NCBI GenBank assembly: GCA_030603445.1 | Contig: JAUVXU010000008.1 | Span: forward strand, 18,146-82,145 | Length of the DNA stretch: 64,000 bases | DNA from: Methanomicrobia archaeon | Lineage (GTDB): Archaea > Methanobacteriota_B > Thermococci > Methanofastidiosales > NM3 | Direction: 5' to 3' | Part shown: positions 63,548 through 64,000 of the stretch, piece by piece | Position numbering within the stretch: position 1 is the stretch's first letter | Layout: every line of letters starts with the position of its first letter | Position numbers and translations under genes: made by a program | Notes under the pieces: generated by a model | Told to the model about the DNA's origin: nothing | What the model saw: the letters and a program-made list of their open reading frames with translations, nothing else | Database searches by the model: none

Positions 63548-64000
63548 GTATTTTTGAAATAATTCTTCTCCTTTTTCTTTACTCATTTTTAATTTACCAT
63601 AATATATTCTGTTTCTACTCTCCCCCTCTTTGATATTACTCATCAATTTAAAATTTTCTTTATATGGTATAACCAATATTTTAATAAAAGATTCTTGATA
63701 TTCACTTATAAAAAATGATAATTTTAATTTATATAGTAACTCAACAATACTCACATATTGTTCATATACAATATTAATGAATTTGTAAATAAAGAGGTAG
63801 TCTTTATTTTCATCTCTTTCATCCCTTATTACATTTATTGTATCATTAATAAATAATATCATATATTCTTCTACATGGAAAAGACTAGCTCTTATTTCCG
63901 ATATCTCTCGCATATCAATTGAATTGTAAACGGTATTAAACATATCAATAATCTTTTCTTGTATTTCATTAGTATATATCTCCGATTCCCATAATTTTTC
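63539..64000 (-). CDS. Hypothetical protein, partial (5' end outside window)
   Basis: The minus-strand frame is open to the window edge, so the protein continues beyond it; the ATG at 63943 is internal or only a candidate start. About 153 residues are visible, AT-rich, with long helical segments (YLFIYKFINIVYEQYVSIVELLYKLKL) and a basic C-terminus (YYGKLKMSKEKGEELFQKYLN). No family was recognised. Its stop overlaps the end of cas1 by nine bases, tail to tail. Confidence 0.65.
   Translation of the reverse strand, partial: EKLWESEIYTNEIQEKIIDMFNTVYNSIDMREISEIRASLFHVEEYMILFINDTINVIRDERDENKDYLFIYKFINIVYEQYVSIVELLYKLKLSFFISEYQESFIKILVIPYKENFKLMSNIKEGESRNRIYYGKLKMSKEKGEELFQKYLN

Noticed and set aside
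62343-64000. CRISPR array next to cas1
   Set aside because: No direct repeats with regular spacing exist in the flanks; the 62435-62459 hairpin occurs only once.

Overview
The window looks like chromosomal DNA of an AT-rich methanogenic (or recently methanogenic) euryarchaeon. The evidence is the mix of marker genes: an O-phosphoseryl-tRNA(Cys) ligase, a YcaO protein of the methanogenesis-marker-1 type, a tetraether lipid synthase homologue, Taw1, archaeal LonB, prefoldin beta, archaeal AlaRS, PurP and a tRNA-Trp with a bulge-helix-bulge intron. The exact lineage cannot be fixed from the sequence. The archaeal AspRS-like asparagine synthetase, known from Thermococcales, would fit a lineage near the Thermococci such as Methanofastidiosa, but that is a guess. 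Most genes start behind GGTG or GGAGG ribosome-binding sites and are tightly packed.

Layout. 1-4.3 kb: cell-surface proteins and an orphan ABC ATPase. 4.2-6.8 kb (minus): GlmU-like and GlmM enzymes for UDP-amino sugars. 6.9-11.4 kb: a membrane peptidase-like protein, LonB, a metallo-beta-lactamase and NadE. 11.4-14.9 kb (minus): AlaRS and a two-HTH regulator. 15.0-29.0 kb: an almost complete purine pathway, with two PurP genes on the minus strand divergent from purC-purS-purL-purQ-purF-purF2-purD-purT-purE-purM. 29.0-33.1 kb: an accessory stretch with a quinone-reductase-like gene, a flavodoxin, a broken endonuclease III remnant, and two single-gene units (HD hydrolase, VOC protein) separated by three structured, attC-like repeat sites. 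33.4-38.7 kb: a lipoprotein, two tRNAs, TruD, a SpoIIM-type membrane protein and the tetraether synthase homologue. 38.8-44.0 kb: a DUF4430/ECF pair (probable corrinoid or vitamin uptake), YcaO, small membrane proteins, tRNA-Val with a tRNA-like remnant, a GHMP sugar kinase and a HAD phosphatase. 44.0-49.2 kb (minus): translation and protein-maturation operon map, prefoldin, DHH, taw1, a SecB-like protein, sepS. 49.3-53.4 kb: DUF2284, AlaX, an MFS transporter and an adenosylhomocysteinase homologue. 53.5-57.0 kb: tRNAs and a histidine kinase with two response regulators. 57.1-58.6 kb: asparagine synthetase divergent from an Lrp/AsnC regulator. 58.6-62.3 kb (minus): DUF5305 protein, SipW-like signal peptidase and two DUF1102-like secreted proteins, probably a surface-fibre locus. 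62.5-64.0 kb: an orphan cas1 with all three catalytic residues, convergent with an unidentified gene that runs off the window.

The most unusual points are the attC-like cassette array in an archaeon (31.6-33.1 kb), the orphan Cas1 behind a cluster of palindromes, purP with an apparent AUA start codon, the second PurF with a degenerate glutaminase domain, and the SipW/DUF1102 locus.
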